Assembly (NCBI RefSeq): GCF_046292685.1
Contig: NZ_JBKBQM010000010.1
Location: forward strand, 8,842 to 72,841
Length of the DNA: 64,000 bases
Source of the DNA: Wagnerdoeblera sp046292685
GTDB lineage: Bacteria; Pseudomonadota; Alphaproteobacteria; Rhodobacterales; Rhodobacteraceae
Reading direction: 5' to 3'
Positions 48,499-59,709 of this stretch are shown one piece after another. The notes under the pieces were generated by a model. That model was given only the letters and a program-made list of their open reading frames with translations, was not told the DNA's origin and searched no databases. Positions within the stretch are counted from its first letter, which is position 1; each line of letters starts with the position of its first letter. The translations under genes were made by a program, and so were the position numbers.

Positions 48499-49191
48499 AT
48501 GCAGACGCAACGCGCCCCCCTCGTCCTGCTGGTCGAGGACGAAAGCGCCCAGCGCGAAGTCCTGACCTACAACCTCGAGGCCGAAGGCTTTACCGTCTCC
48601 ACCGCCGTCAGCGGCGACGAGGCGCTGCTGATGGTGCAAGAGGAATCGCCCGACCTGATCGTGCTGGACTGGATGCTGCCCAATGTGTCCGGCATCGCGG
48701 TCTGCCGCCAGATCAAGGCCCGCCCCGAAACCCGCGGCATCCCTGTCGTCATGCTGTCGGCGCGCTCCGAGGAACTCGACCGCGTGCGCGGGCTCGAAAC
48801 CGGGGCCGACGATTATGTCGTCAAACCCTATTCCGTGGCCGAGCTGATGGCCCGCCTGCGCACCCAGCTGCGCCGCGTGCGCCCGGCGGCGGCGGGCGAA
48901 CGGCTGATCTGGCAGGACATCCTGCTCGATGCCGCCGAACACCGGGTCTGGCGCGGCGAACAGCCGGTGTCGCTGGGGCCGACCGAATTCCGCCTGCTGT
49001 CCACCTTCATGGAAAAGCCCGGCCGCGTGCTCAGCCGCGACCAGCTGCTGGACCGCGTGTGGGGCCGCGACATCTATGTCGATACCCGCACCGTGGACGT
49101 TCATGTCGGCCGCCTGCGCAAGGCCCTGATGAAGCACGGCGGGTCCGACCCCATCCGCACCGTGCGCGGCGCCGGCTACGCCCTGGGCTAG
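48499..49191 (+). CDS. phoB: Phosphate regulon response regulator PhoB
   Basis: 230-residue OmpR/PhoB-type regulator. The receiver domain has LVEDESAQRE, phospho-acceptor Asp57 in LIVLDWMLPNVSG, MLSARSEELDR and DDYVVKPYS. The C-terminal winged helix has LGPTEFRLLSTFMEKPGRVL, SRDQLLDRVWGRDIYVDTRT and VDVHVGRLRKAL. It activates Pho-box promoters such as the one upstream of pstS (43044-43083), giving positive autoregulation of this operon. Its cognate kinase phoR is not adjacent. Confidence 0.97.
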   Translation: MQTQRAPLVLLVEDESAQREVLTYNLEAEGFTVSTAVSGDEALLMVQEESPDLIVLDWMLPNVSGIAVCRQIKARPETRGIPVVMLSARSEELDRVRGLETGADDYVVKPYSVAELMARLRTQLRRVRPAAAGERLIWQDILLDAAEHRVWRGEQPVSLGPTEFRLLSTFMEKPGRVLSRDQLLDRVWGRDIYVDTRTVDVHVGRLRKALMKHGGSDPIRTVRGAGYALG

Positions 49192-49218
49192 CCGGGGCGC
49201 CCGCCACAAGGGGGCCTC

Positions 49219-50406
49219 TCAGGGCGCCGCCACCGGCCCCGACCCCAGAAGCCGCGCATGTTCCTGCAAGGCAAAGCGGTCGGTCATGCCCGCCACGTAA
49301 TCCGCCACGATCCGCGCCAGCGCGGTTTCGCCGCTGGCGGCGGCGACGTCCTGCTGCCATTCCTGCGGCAACAGTTCGGGCCGCGCCATGAACAGCGGGA
49401 ACAGGTCGGCAATCACCGCCGATACCCGCGCCCGTTCCGCCATCACCGAAGGCGCGCGATACATCCGCGTGAACAGGAAAGACCGGATCGCCTTCAGCTC
49501 CTGATACAGCGGCTTGGAAAACCGGATCACCGTGCCTTCCATCGCGCGGATCTCCTCGACCGACCGCGGCCGCGCCGCCTCCAGCCGGTTGCGCGCCACG
49601 GCGATCACATCCTCGACCATCACGCCGAACACCCGGCGCAGCGCCTCGTGCCGGCGGCGCATCCGGTCCAGCCCCGGCCAGGCGCGGTCCACCGCCTCGA
49701 AGGCGGGGCCGGTCACCGGCAGTTGCATCAGGTCGTCCTCGGTGAACAGCCCCGAGCGCAGCCCGTCGTGCAGGTCGTGGTGCGAATAGGCCACGTCGTC
49801 GGCAATCGCGGCCACCTGCGCCTCGGCGCTGGCAAAGGTGTGCAGTTCCAGGTCCCATTCGGCATTCGCTTCGGCCAGCGCATAGGGCAGCGGGTCGCGG
49901 GCGTGCTTGGGGTCGGCAAAGGGGCCGATCACCGGGCCGTTGTGCTTGGCAATGCCTTCCAGGCATTCCCAGGTCAGGTTCAACCCGTCGAAGCCGGCAT
50001 AGTGCCGTTCCAGCCGGGTCACGATGCGCAGCGCCTGGGCGTTGTGGTCGAACCCGCCATAGGGCGCCATCAGCGCGCCCAGCGCATCCTCGCCGGTATG
50101 GCCAAAGGGCGTGTGGCCCAGGTCATGCGCCAGCGCCACCGCCTCGGCCAGGTCGGTGTTCAGCCCCAGCACGCCGGCCAGCGTGCGCGCCACCTGCGCC
50201 ACCTCGATGCTGTGGGTCAGCCGGGTGCGGTAATAGTCGCCTTCATGTTCCACGAAGACCTGGGTCTTGTGCTTCAGCCGGCGAAAGGCGCTGGAATGGA
50301 TGATCCGGTCGCGGTCGCGCTGGAAGGGGCTGCGAAAGGTGCTGATGCTTTCGGGGTGGCGCCGCCCGCGGCTCAACTCGGGCTGGCAGGCATAAGGGGC
50401 GGACAT
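49219..50406 (-). CDS. dgt: Deoxyguanosinetriphosphate triphosphohydrolase-like protein
   Basis: 395-residue HD-domain dNTP triphosphohydrolase that splits dNTPs into nucleoside and tripolyphosphate. The metal-binding motif is visible as His65 (RLTHSIEVAQVART) and His94-Asp95 (ALAHDLGHTPFGHTGEDAL); IADDVAYSHHDLHDGLRSG contributes the last aspartate. The N-terminal block RSPFQRDRDRIIHSSAFRRL is typical of the alphaproteobacterial type. It is divergent from the A-type Fe-S carrier gene, a pairing conserved across Rhodobacterales. Confidence 0.95.
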   Translation of the reverse strand: MSAPYACQPELSRGRRHPESISTFRSPFQRDRDRIIHSSAFRRLKHKTQVFVEHEGDYYRTRLTHSIEVAQVARTLAGVLGLNTDLAEAVALAHDLGHTPFGHTGEDALGALMAPYGGFDHNAQALRIVTRLERHYAGFDGLNLTWECLEGIAKHNGPVIGPFADPKHARDPLPYALAEANAEWDLELHTFASAEAQVAAIADDVAYSHHDLHDGLRSGLFTEDDLMQLPVTGPAFEAVDRAWPGLDRMRRRHEALRRVFGVMVEDVIAVARNRLEAARPRSVEEIRAMEGTVIRFSKPLYQELKAIRSFLFTRMYRAPSVMAERARVSAVIADLFPLFMARPELLPQEWQQDVAAASGETALARIVADYVAGMTDRFALQEHARLLGSGPVAAP

Positions 50407-50484
50407 CGGCGGCTTCCTTGTCGCAGGGGTCGGAAAAGCCTATATTCTTTTGGTAACCGCATTGCCAGCGTGGATGCCCCGCCG

Positions 50485-50817
50485 ATGACACTGACCCTGC
50501 CCCCCACCGTGACCGACCGCGCCTATGCCCGCCTTGCCGAAATCGCCGAGGCCACGGGCGAGGCGCGCCCGCTGCGCGTCGCGGTCGAAGGCGGGGGCTG
50601 TTCGGGCTTTCACTACGACATCAGGCTCGACGATCCGGCCCCCGACGATCTGGTGCTGGAAAAGGACGGCCTGCGCGTGCTGGTCGATCCGGTGTCGCTG
50701 CCGTTTCTGGCCGGGGCGCGGATCGACTTTTCCGAAGAACTCATCGGCGCGCGCTTCGTGATCGACAATCCCAATGCCTCAAGCTCCTGCGGCTGCGGCA
50801 CCAGCTTTTCGATCTGA
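50485..50817 (+). CDS. erpA: A-type iron-sulfur cluster carrier (ErpA/IscA/HesB family)
   Basis: 110-residue A-type carrier that hands Fe-S clusters to target proteins. The three ligand cysteines are in GGGCSGFHYDI and SSCGCGTSFSI at the C-terminus. The body has VDPVSLPFLAGARIDFSEEL. ErpA is the usual name for this stand-alone carrier next to dgt, but distinction from IscA/SufA is not certain from sequence alone. Confidence 0.92.
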   Translation: MTLTLPPTVTDRAYARLAEIAEATGEARPLRVAVEGGGCSGFHYDIRLDDPAPDDLVLEKDGLRVLVDPVSLPFLAGARIDFSEELIGARFVIDNPNASSSCGCGTSFSI

Positions 50818-51165
50818 CCGGGCCGTGACCGGCCCCGGGCCGTCGCTGCGCCCCGAAACCGCCAGCGCCAGCGGGCAAGGGATACGGCCGTCCACCCGGT
50901 CATTCGCACGCCCGCCGCGGCCCAGCGGCACATCCCGCGGCCAGGCGCCATCGGGCCCGCCCAGGGCACGGTTGCGCGGGGCGTCCAGATGCGTGCCGAT
51001 GAAACCGTCGGTGCGAAACAGGTTGACCCAGGCCACCAGCCCCTGCCCGCCCGCCGCACAGTCGAGGCCCGGACGCGGGCGCGCGGCAAGTGCGGTTCGC
51101 CGCACCCCTTTCGCCGCGCGCCGCTTTGCTGTAAGGGCGCAGGCGGATCGGGTATGGAGGCCGCA
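50818..51165. other. Gene-free stretch upstream of asd
   Basis: 348 bases with no convincing gene. One minus-strand frame is open across the whole region (around WVNLFRTDGFIGTHLDAPRN) but has no recognisable domain, no good start, and continues antisense to asd, so it is not called. The last 60 bases should contain the asd promoter and its GGAGG ribosome-binding site. A decayed gene is possible. Confidence 0.4.
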
Positions 51166-52188
<1,023 letters not shown>

Positions 52189-52210
52189 GCCCGGCCGACG
52201 GACCGGGCAG

Positions 52211-52265
52211 AGGCGGGGGGCGCTGCCCCCCGCACCCCCCGGGATATTTGGACAAGGTGAAAGGG
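52211..52265 (+). repeat. GGATATTTG dispersed repeat, copy 2
   Basis: AGGCGGGGGGCGCTGCCCCC is followed by CGCACCCCCC, GGGATATTTGG and ACAAGGTGAAA. The GC-rich stem and the conserved tail match the copies at 38131-38195 and 60697-60750. It lies just after asd and before the convergent DUF4169 gene. Confidence 0.75.
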
Positions 52266-52275
52266 GGCGGGCCGG

Positions 52276-52476
52276 TCAGGCGTCGTCGTCGCCGGGGGGG
52301 CCCGGGTCGCGGCGATGCGCCTCGTGATCGCGCCGGGTCTTTTCGGCCTGCGCCTCTTGCAGCGCGCGTTCGGCCTTGCTGCGGCCGAACTTTGCGGCAT
52401 TGGCATCGGCCTGCGCCCGGGCGGCCTTGCGCGCCGCCTGCTTGCGGGCCTGCCGCAGGTTGATGATTTCCGCCAT
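52276..52476 (-). CDS. DUF4169 family small protein
   Basis: 66-residue highly charged protein of the DUF4169 family: MAEIINLRQARKQAARKAAR, then AKFGRSKAERALQEAQAEKT. It is predicted to be one long helix with a disordered acidic tail (PGPPGDDDA). The family is restricted to Rhodobacterales and relatives; function unknown. It is commonly encoded near fumC, as here (153 bases from the fumC stop, same strand). The ATG at 52474-52476 is chosen because the family begins MAEIINLR; a longer frame adds low-complexity sequence. Confidence 0.85.
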   Translation of the reverse strand: MAEIINLRQARKQAARKAARAQADANAAKFGRSKAERALQEAQAEKTRRDHEAHRRDPGPPGDDDA

Positions 52477-52580
52477 CCGGCCCGCCTCCTGCCCTGTCAC
52501 GGCCGCAGCGGGCGCGGGCGCCGGTGCGGGCAAATGTGAACGCACCGTTAAAATGCGCCGCCAAGTGACTGATATTGCTG

Positions 52581-52618
52581 GCCCCGGCCCCTGTCCCTTC
52601 GAGGGACGGGGCCGGGGC
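52581..52618 (-). terminator. Hairpin after fumC
   Basis: Stem GCCCCGGCCCC...GGGGCCGGGGC extended by GTCCC/GGGAC around TTCGA, with one bulged T, starting 11 bases beyond the fumC stop. No T-run follows on the minus strand, so it may stabilise the mRNA end or terminate with Rho. Confidence 0.6.
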
Positions 52619-52629
52619 GGTTCGGCGGA

Positions 52630-54024
<1,395 letters not shown>

Positions 54025-54075
54025 CGGGGCCTCCTGAAGCTTGCGCCGCCCTGATAGGGCAGCGCGCATGGGAAA

Positions 54076-54663
54076 TCAATCGGCATACCGTGGCATACCA
54101 TTTACACACCCTAGACGACCAAGGCGCAGCACCCGTGCCGGCGGCAGGTTGGCCCAGACGCGCGGGCCGCGGTCGACGCGCAGGCCCAGCCGTTCCAGCT
54201 GGCCCGGCGTCAGCGGGTCGGAGGGGCCGTAGGTGAATTGCACCATCGTGCCGCCGGGCGCCAGCACGGCAAAGGCCGCTGCCACGATATCCTCGCGCAA
54301 GGCCGGGGGCATCGACAGCAGCGGCAGGCCCGAAACCACCCGTTCGGCCACCGGCGCCAGCAGCCGAGGCGCCTCTTGCGCCGGCGCATGAATCACGCGC
54401 ACCGCCGGAAAGCGCAGGCGCAGGTGGCGGACGAACTCCTCGTTCATCTCGAACAGGGTCAGGCGCGCGGGCGGCAGGCCGGTGGCCAGGATCGCCTCGG
54501 TCAGCCGGCCGGTGCCGGGGCCGAATTCCACCACCGGGCCCGACCGGGGCCCAAGCCCCGCCGCCATCGCCCGTGCCAGCGACGGCGACGAAGGCGCCAG
54601 CGCCGAGATGCGGCGCGGGTTGCGCAGCGCCTCGCGCAGGAACAGGCGGGCGTCCTCGCGCAC
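54076..54663 (-). CDS. PmtA-like phospholipid/SAM-dependent methyltransferase
   Basis: About 195-residue class I methyltransferase. N-terminal RNPRRISALAPSSPSLARAM resembles the start of PmtA phosphatidylethanolamine N-methyltransferases. The SAM-binding motif I is VVEFGPGTGRLTEAIL and the acidic strand 2 is LTLFEMNEEFV. ERVVSGLPLLSMPP and MVQFTYGPSDPL also match this family, in which the products are methylated PE species on the way to phosphatidylcholine. The start is probably GTG at 54661-54663 (VREDARLFLREAL), four bases after the sspB stop, with only a weak ribosome-binding site. Target lipid not proven. Confidence 0.78.
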   Translation of the reverse strand: MREDARLFLREALRNPRRISALAPSSPSLARAMAAGLGPRSGPVVEFGPGTGRLTEAILATGLPPARLTLFEMNEEFVRHLRLRFPAVRVIHAPAQEAPRLLAPVAERVVSGLPLLSMPPALREDIVAAAFAVLAPGGTMVQFTYGPSDPLTPGQLERLGLRVDRGPRVWANLPPARVLRLGRLGCVNGMPRYAD

Positions 54664-54667
54664 GGGC

Positions 54668-55135
<468 letters not shown>

Positions 55136-55230
55136 GCAAGCCCCCCTGCTTCTGGCGCCAGCATAGGGGATTCGCCCCGCGATGGAAGAGGCCGGGGCGC
55201 ATTTTTCGCACGCGCAGCAACCCGCCGCGG

Positions 55231-56469
55231 TCAGGCCAGCGCCGCCCCGCCCGACACCGCCGCCGCCAGCCCCAGCACCAGCGGCAAGGGCCAGTGCCAG
55301 CGCAAGAGCATCACGCCCGCCGCCGCCGCCAGCGCCAGCGCCGGCAGGTTCACGCTGGACCAGTCCGGCACGATCAGCGCCCCCGCCCGCCCGACCCGGT
55401 CGAACACCACATGCGCCGCGAACCAGACCGACAGGCTGGCGATCACCCCCACCACCGCCGCGGTGATCGCCCCCAGCGCCCCCGCCAGCCGCGGCGCGCC
55501 GGTGATACGGTCCAGCCAGGGCGCGGCGGCGAAGATCCACAGGAAACAGGGGGCAAAGGTCATCCACAGCGCGACCAGCGCCCCGGCCACGCCCAGGGCC
55601 ACACCGCCCGCGCCATGCCCGGCCATGAAGCCGACGAACTCGGTCACCAGGATCAGCGGCCCCGGCGTGGTTTCCGCAAGGCCCAAACCGTCGATCATCT
55701 GCGGCAGGGTCAGCCAGCCCTTGTCCTCGACCACGGCCTGCGTCATCCAGGCCAGCACCGCATAGGCGCCGCCGAAGGTCACCACCGCCAGCAGCGAAAA
55801 GAACAGGCCCAGCTCATAGAGCAAAGCCGGGCCGAAGGCCGCGAGCCCCGCCAGCGGCCCAAGCCAGACCAGGCCCCAGACCGCCACCGTGCGCAGCGTG
55901 CCCGGCGCAACCGGCGCCGGCGCCGCCCGCGCCGCCCCCGCCGCCTGCGTCAGCCCCCAGAGCCCCGCCGCGAGGATCACCAGCGGAAACGGCAGCCCGA
56001 AGGCGAACAGCGCCACGAAGGCCAGCCCCGCCACCACCCGATGCGCCGTCGTCTTGAGCGCGCGGCGCGCCACGCGCAACAGCGCTTCGACCACCACCAC
56101 CACCACAACGGCCTTGACGCCCAGGAACAGCGCCGCCGTCAGCGGCAAGGCACCCCAGGCGGCATAGGCCGCCGACAGCGCCAGCACCACCGCCGCCCCA
56201 GGCAGCACGAACAAGAGCCCCGCCAGCAGCCCCCCCGCCACCCCGCGCAGCCGCCAGCCGCACCAGGTGGCCAGCTGCATCGCCTCGGGGCCGGGCAGCA
56301 GCATGCAGAAGGACAACGCCGACAGGTATTCGCGGTCTTCTATCCAACGCGCGCCTTGCACCAGATCGCGCTGCATCAGCGCGATCTGCGCCGCCGGCCC
56401 GCCAAAGGACATCAGCCCGATCCGGCCGAAGACCCGCACCATCTCGCCCCAGCCCGGTGTTGGCGGCAT
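55231..56469 (-). CDS. chrA: Chromate transporter ChrA, two-domain
   Basis: 412-residue membrane protein of the CHR superfamily in the long two-domain form, exporting chromate from the cytosol. Each half has the CHR signature: FGRIGLMSFGGPAAQIALMQ in the N-terminal half and VVTFGGAYAVLAWMTQAVVE in the C-terminal half, with LLPGPEAMQLATWCGWRL and ETTPGPLILVTEFVGFMAG. About ten helices are predicted. Chromate transport is the family function; the substrate could differ. It is convergent with nothing and follows a DUF1194 gene on the same strand. Confidence 0.92.
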   Translation of the reverse strand: MPPTPGWGEMVRVFGRIGLMSFGGPAAQIALMQRDLVQGARWIEDREYLSALSFCMLLPGPEAMQLATWCGWRLRGVAGGLLAGLLFVLPGAAVVLALSAAYAAWGALPLTAALFLGVKAVVVVVVVEALLRVARRALKTTAHRVVAGLAFVALFAFGLPFPLVILAAGLWGLTQAAGAARAAPAPVAPGTLRTVAVWGLVWLGPLAGLAAFGPALLYELGLFFSLLAVVTFGGAYAVLAWMTQAVVEDKGWLTLPQMIDGLGLAETTPGPLILVTEFVGFMAGHGAGGVALGVAGALVALWMTFAPCFLWIFAAAPWLDRITGAPRLAGALGAITAAVVGVIASLSVWFAAHVVFDRVGRAGALIVPDWSSVNLPALALAAAAGVMLLRWHWPLPLVLGLAAAVSGGAALA

Positions 56470-56492
56470 GCCCGTTCCCCTGCTCGCCCGGC

Positions 56493-57140
56493 TCAGGCGC
56501 CGGGTCTGGTCAACTCTCGCAGCATCTTGGAGCGGATCGCACGGGCATAATCCAGATGACCTTGCGCGGTTTCCACGAACCCGCCGGGGGTGATGACCCA
56601 GCGGCGGTAGAAATTGCTGATCGACAGCCCCATCGCCTCGATCGCCAGGGCGTTCACCTCGACCCCTTCGGCGATGGCGCGGGCACGGGCGCGGGGGGTG
56701 GTGTAGCCCACGTTCTCGTCCCCGTCGCCCGACATGTCCACGATCCGGCGGCGGCAATCGGGCACGGCGGCGAACTGGTCGAGCGAAAACTCCAGCGCCT
56801 GCCCCACCGCGGTATCCGACCCCGGAAAGGCGCGCGGCATCGCCAGAACGCGGGCGGCAAAATCGTCGATGGCGCGCGCGCTCAGCATCCGCTGCCAGGG
56901 CAGCACCAGCGCCTGCTGGCCAAGGCTCGACCATTGCACCACCGCCAGTGCGACCTGGTCTTGCACCATCACCTCGCGCAAGGCCGGGTCGGCCAGCGCC
57001 GCGGCCAGACCTTCGACCTGCAACAGGTATTCGCCCCGGTCCACCGAGCCCGACACATCCATCGCCAGCACCAGCGCTGCCTCGCAGGCGTCGGCGGCCG
57101 CAGGCAGGGTCAAGGCAAGGGCAAGGGCAAGCGCACGCAT
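56493..57140 (-). CDS. DUF1194 (von Willebrand A-like) exported protein
   Basis: 215-residue exported protein with a signal peptide (MRALALALALTLPAAADA). A VWA-like MIDAS motif DVSGSVDRGEY is followed by SDTAVGQALEFSLDQFA and the acidic strand RRIVDMSGDGDENVGYTT. DUF1194 proteins are frequent in alphaproteobacteria, where they are thought to be periplasmic and possibly Mg/Mn-dependent adhesive modules; function unknown. The ATG at 57138-57140 gives the signal peptide directly. Confidence 0.85.
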   Translation of the reverse strand: MRALALALALTLPAAADACEAALVLAMDVSGSVDRGEYLLQVEGLAAALADPALREVMVQDQVALAVVQWSSLGQQALVLPWQRMLSARAIDDFAARVLAMPRAFPGSDTAVGQALEFSLDQFAAVPDCRRRIVDMSGDGDENVGYTTPRARARAIAEGVEVNALAIEAMGLSISNFYRRWVITPGGFVETAQGHLDYARAIRSKMLRELTRPGA

Positions 57141-57183
57141 CGGCGCCAGCCTAACCCGCACCCGGCCCCGCGCCAAGCGCCGA

Positions 57184-57909
57184 TCAGATCTCGATCTGCT
57201 GGAACCCTTCGCGCAAGGCGCGCGACCAGGCCTCGGACATGGCGCGGAAATCGGGGTCGCCTGCGTCGATCCGGCGCGACAGGGTCACGCGCAGGGCGTC
57301 CTTCTCGATCACGCACAGATCCAGCGGCATCCCCACCGACAGGTTCGACCGCAGCGTCGAATCCATGCTGAGCAGCACCGCCTTCTGCGCATCCTGCAAC
57401 GATGTGTCGGGCCGCACCACCCGGTCCAGGATCGGCTTGCCATACTTGTGCTCGCCGATCTGAAGGAAGGGCGTGTCCTCGGTCGCCTCGATGAAATTGC
57501 CTTCGGGGTAGATCAGGAACATCCGCATGCCCCCGCCCCGGCGCTGGCCGGCCACGATCATGCTGGCGCTGGCGCCCTGCCCCATCGCCGACAGCTTTTC
57601 CTGAATCTCGCCGCGCACCCTGGCCAGGGTCGAGCCGACGATTTCCGCCACCGCCAGCATGGTCGGCGCCTTGAGGATGCAGTTCGACGAATCGGCATCG
57701 GGCGAATCGTTCATGTCGCGCAACCGCGCGATGGTGGTCTGCGTCACCGACAGGCTGCCCGCGGTCATCACCACGATGACCCGTTCGCCCGGCACCTCGA
57801 AGGTGAACATCTTGCGATAGGTCGCAATGTTGTCCAGCCCGGCGTTGGTGCGGGTGTCCGACAGCAGGACCATCCCGGCATTCAGCAAGAGCCCGACGCA
57901 ATAGGTCAT
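57184..57909 (-). CDS. Anbu (ancestral beta subunit) proteasome-type peptidase
   Basis: 241-residue proteasome-like protein (MTYCVGLLLNAGMVLLSDTR, TNAGLDNIATYRKMF, VVMTAGSLSVTQTTI, DSSNCILKAPTMLAVAEI). The N-terminal Thr2 directly follows Met, so methionine removal would expose the catalytic Thr1 of the Ntn-hydrolase fold. Anbu genes are usually flanked by alpha-E, transglutaminase-like and circularly permuted ATP-grasp proteins, all of which are encoded at 58885-62190. Anbu forms open helical rings; its substrates and role are unsettled. Note HslV/HslU at 62.5-64 kb. Confidence 0.9.
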   Translation of the reverse strand: MTYCVGLLLNAGMVLLSDTRTNAGLDNIATYRKMFTFEVPGERVIVVMTAGSLSVTQTTIARLRDMNDSPDADSSNCILKAPTMLAVAEIVGSTLARVRGEIQEKLSAMGQGASASMIVAGQRRGGGMRMFLIYPEGNFIEATEDTPFLQIGEHKYGKPILDRVVRPDTSLQDAQKAVLLSMDSTLRSNLSVGMPLDLCVIEKDALRVTLSRRIDAGDPDFRAMSEAWSRALREGFQQIEI

Positions 57910-58046
57910 GTTCCCGGTCCCGAATCGATGATCTGCGGACGCTACCCTGTTTCGGACGCGCCGGCAAAGGGGGCGTGCCGGAGGCTGCCGGTTGAAAACC
58001 GGCGTCGTGGCCGCTACGCTGACGGCCACCCCTGAACGGAGCCGCC

Positions 58047-58934
58047 ATGCCCCTTGCCGTGGTCTTCGGCGAAAAGCCCGAATGGCGCCGGTCGCTGACG
58101 ACCGAGCTTTCCGGGCCGGTCTGGCGCTGCGGCATGGCCCCGTTCCGGCCCGAGGCGGGGCCACCCGCCGCCGACCTTCTGGTGCCGCTGTCGCTCGAGG
58201 ATCAATACGCAGTCGAATGCTGGCGCGACCGGGGCGCCGCGGTGCCCGCGCTGATCTGCCCGGCGGCGGTGCGCGACCTGTGCCACGACAAGCTGGCCTT
58301 TGCCCGGCGCCTGGCGGCGGCGGGCCTTGGCCATCTTTGCCCGCCGATCCTCGACCGGCTGCCGCAAGGGGCGGCGGGCTGGCCGGTGGTGCTGAAACTG
58401 CGGCAGGATGCCTGGGGCGCCAATACCCACATCCTGCACGACCCGTCCGAGGCCGCACCGCATGCCGCTGCGCTGGACGATCCGGCGTGGTTTCTGCAGG
58501 CCCATGTCGCGGGAAACCTTGAATGGACCACGCATGTGCTGATGTGCGCCGGCCGCCCGGCCTGGATGCGCAGCGTCTGCTACGACATGGGTGCCGAGGA
58601 CGCGGTCAAGGGCAAGGCGCCCGGCGCGCGCATCCTGCGCTGGACCGAGGGCGCCCCCTGCCCGGACGATTGCCTGCGCGTGCTGGACGCGGTGGACCTG
58701 CGCGACGGGCTGAGCCGCCTGAATTACAAGATCACCGCCGACGGCAACCCGCTGTTCTTCGAGGTCAACCCGCGGTTCGGCGGTTCGCTGGTGCCCGAAG
58801 CGGCAGGGCTGCTGCCCGCTTACGCCGCCTGCCTCGGCCTGCGCCCGCCGGCGCGAAACCGGCTGCGGCAGCTCGGCGCGCGGGTCACTGCTGCTGCTGT
58901 TGCTGCGATGCGGCCGGCTGCACCGAAACGCTGA
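58047..58934 (+). CDS. ATP-grasp domain protein
   Basis: 295 residues with an ATP-grasp fold. Evidence: VVLKLRQDAWGANTHI (ATP lysine region), EWTTHVLMCAGRPAWM, then the Mg-binding motif NPLFFEVNPRFGGSLVPEA. ATP-grasp proteins ligate carboxylates to amines or thiols; the substrate is unknown. It is divergent from the Anbu gene (137 bases) and overlaps the 3' end of the transglutaminase gene on the opposite strand by 50 bases. Its position inside an Anbu cluster suggests a related function, possibly peptide tagging. Confidence 0.85.
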   Translation: MPLAVVFGEKPEWRRSLTTELSGPVWRCGMAPFRPEAGPPAADLLVPLSLEDQYAVECWRDRGAAVPALICPAAVRDLCHDKLAFARRLAAAGLGHLCPPILDRLPQGAAGWPVVLKLRQDAWGANTHILHDPSEAAPHAAALDDPAWFLQAHVAGNLEWTTHVLMCAGRPAWMRSVCYDMGAEDAVKGKAPGARILRWTEGAPCPDDCLRVLDAVDLRDGLSRLNYKITADGNPLFFEVNPRFGGSLVPEAAGLLPAYAACLGLRPPARNRLRQLGARVTAAAVAAMRPAAPKR

Positions 58935-59709
58935 CGGTCATGGTTTCGCCGGCCGCGCCCCGGGCGATGCCGCGGATCGGGGCCGCATCGCGCGCGTCGA
59001 ACCCGCAACCCAGCCGGATATACCGCGCATCGGGGCAACAGCGGTTCGCCGCATCGAACCCGACCCAGCCCAGCCCCTCGACCCACAGTTCCGCCCAGGC
59101 ATGCGCGGCCTCCTGCGCCGCGCCCGCCTCCGCCGCCAGCAAATAGCCCGAGACATAGCGCGCCGGCAGTCCGCGGGTGCGCGCCAGCGCGATCAGGGCA
59201 TGGGCGTGGTCCTGGCACACGCCTTGCCCCAGCGCCACCGCCTCGGCCGCGGTGGTCTGCGCCTCGGTCGCGCCGGGCGCATAGGCGATCGCCTCGGCCA
59301 CGGTCGCTGCCAGCCCGTGCGCCAGCCCCAGCACATCGGGCGCCGAAACCGACTGCGCCAGCGCCACCATCTCGGCATCCGCCCGCGTGGCAGGCGTTTC
59401 GCGCAACCAGGCCAGCGGCGGCACGCATTCGCGCTGGCCGCGCAACACACCGGCCATGTCGACCGTCTCCACCACCCCGCGCACCGTCACCACGATTTCC
59501 GACACCGGGCCGCGCACCGTCCAGGCCTCGATCCAGTCGCCCGCCCCGTCACGGAACGCCCCGCCCCGCACCCCTTCGCTGACCGCGACCGCCCAGGCCT
59601 CCACCCGCTGCCCGTCGCACAGCGACGGCGTCAGGCGATGGCTTTGCACCACCCCGCGCACCGGCTGCGCATAGCGGTAGGTCGTGACATGGTCGACCGC
59701 CAGCCTCAT
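58885..59709 (-). CDS. Transglutaminase-like cysteine protease of the Anbu cluster
   Basis: 274 residues. A bacterial transglutaminase N-terminal domain (VDHVTTYRYAQPVRGVVQSH, about 1-100) precedes the papain-like core with the triad Cys165 (LGQGVCQDHAHAL), His203 (AAHAWAELWV) and Asp219 (GWVGFDAANR). Such proteins are usually proteases or amidases rather than crosslinkers. The C-terminus is a short polyglutamine (Q6) encoded by CAG/CAA repeats at about 58888-58905, in the 50-base tail-to-tail overlap with the ATP-grasp gene. The ATG overlaps the alpha-E stop by four bases. Confidence 0.9.
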   Translation of the reverse strand: MRLAVDHVTTYRYAQPVRGVVQSHRLTPSLCDGQRVEAWAVAVSEGVRGGAFRDGAGDWIEAWTVRGPVSEIVVTVRGVVETVDMAGVLRGQRECVPPLAWLRETPATRADAEMVALAQSVSAPDVLGLAHGLAATVAEAIAYAPGATEAQTTAAEAVALGQGVCQDHAHALIALARTRGLPARYVSGYLLAAEAGAAQEAAHAWAELWVEGLGWVGFDAANRCCPDARYIRLGCGFDARDAAPIRGIARGAAGETMTVSVSVQPAASQQQQQQ

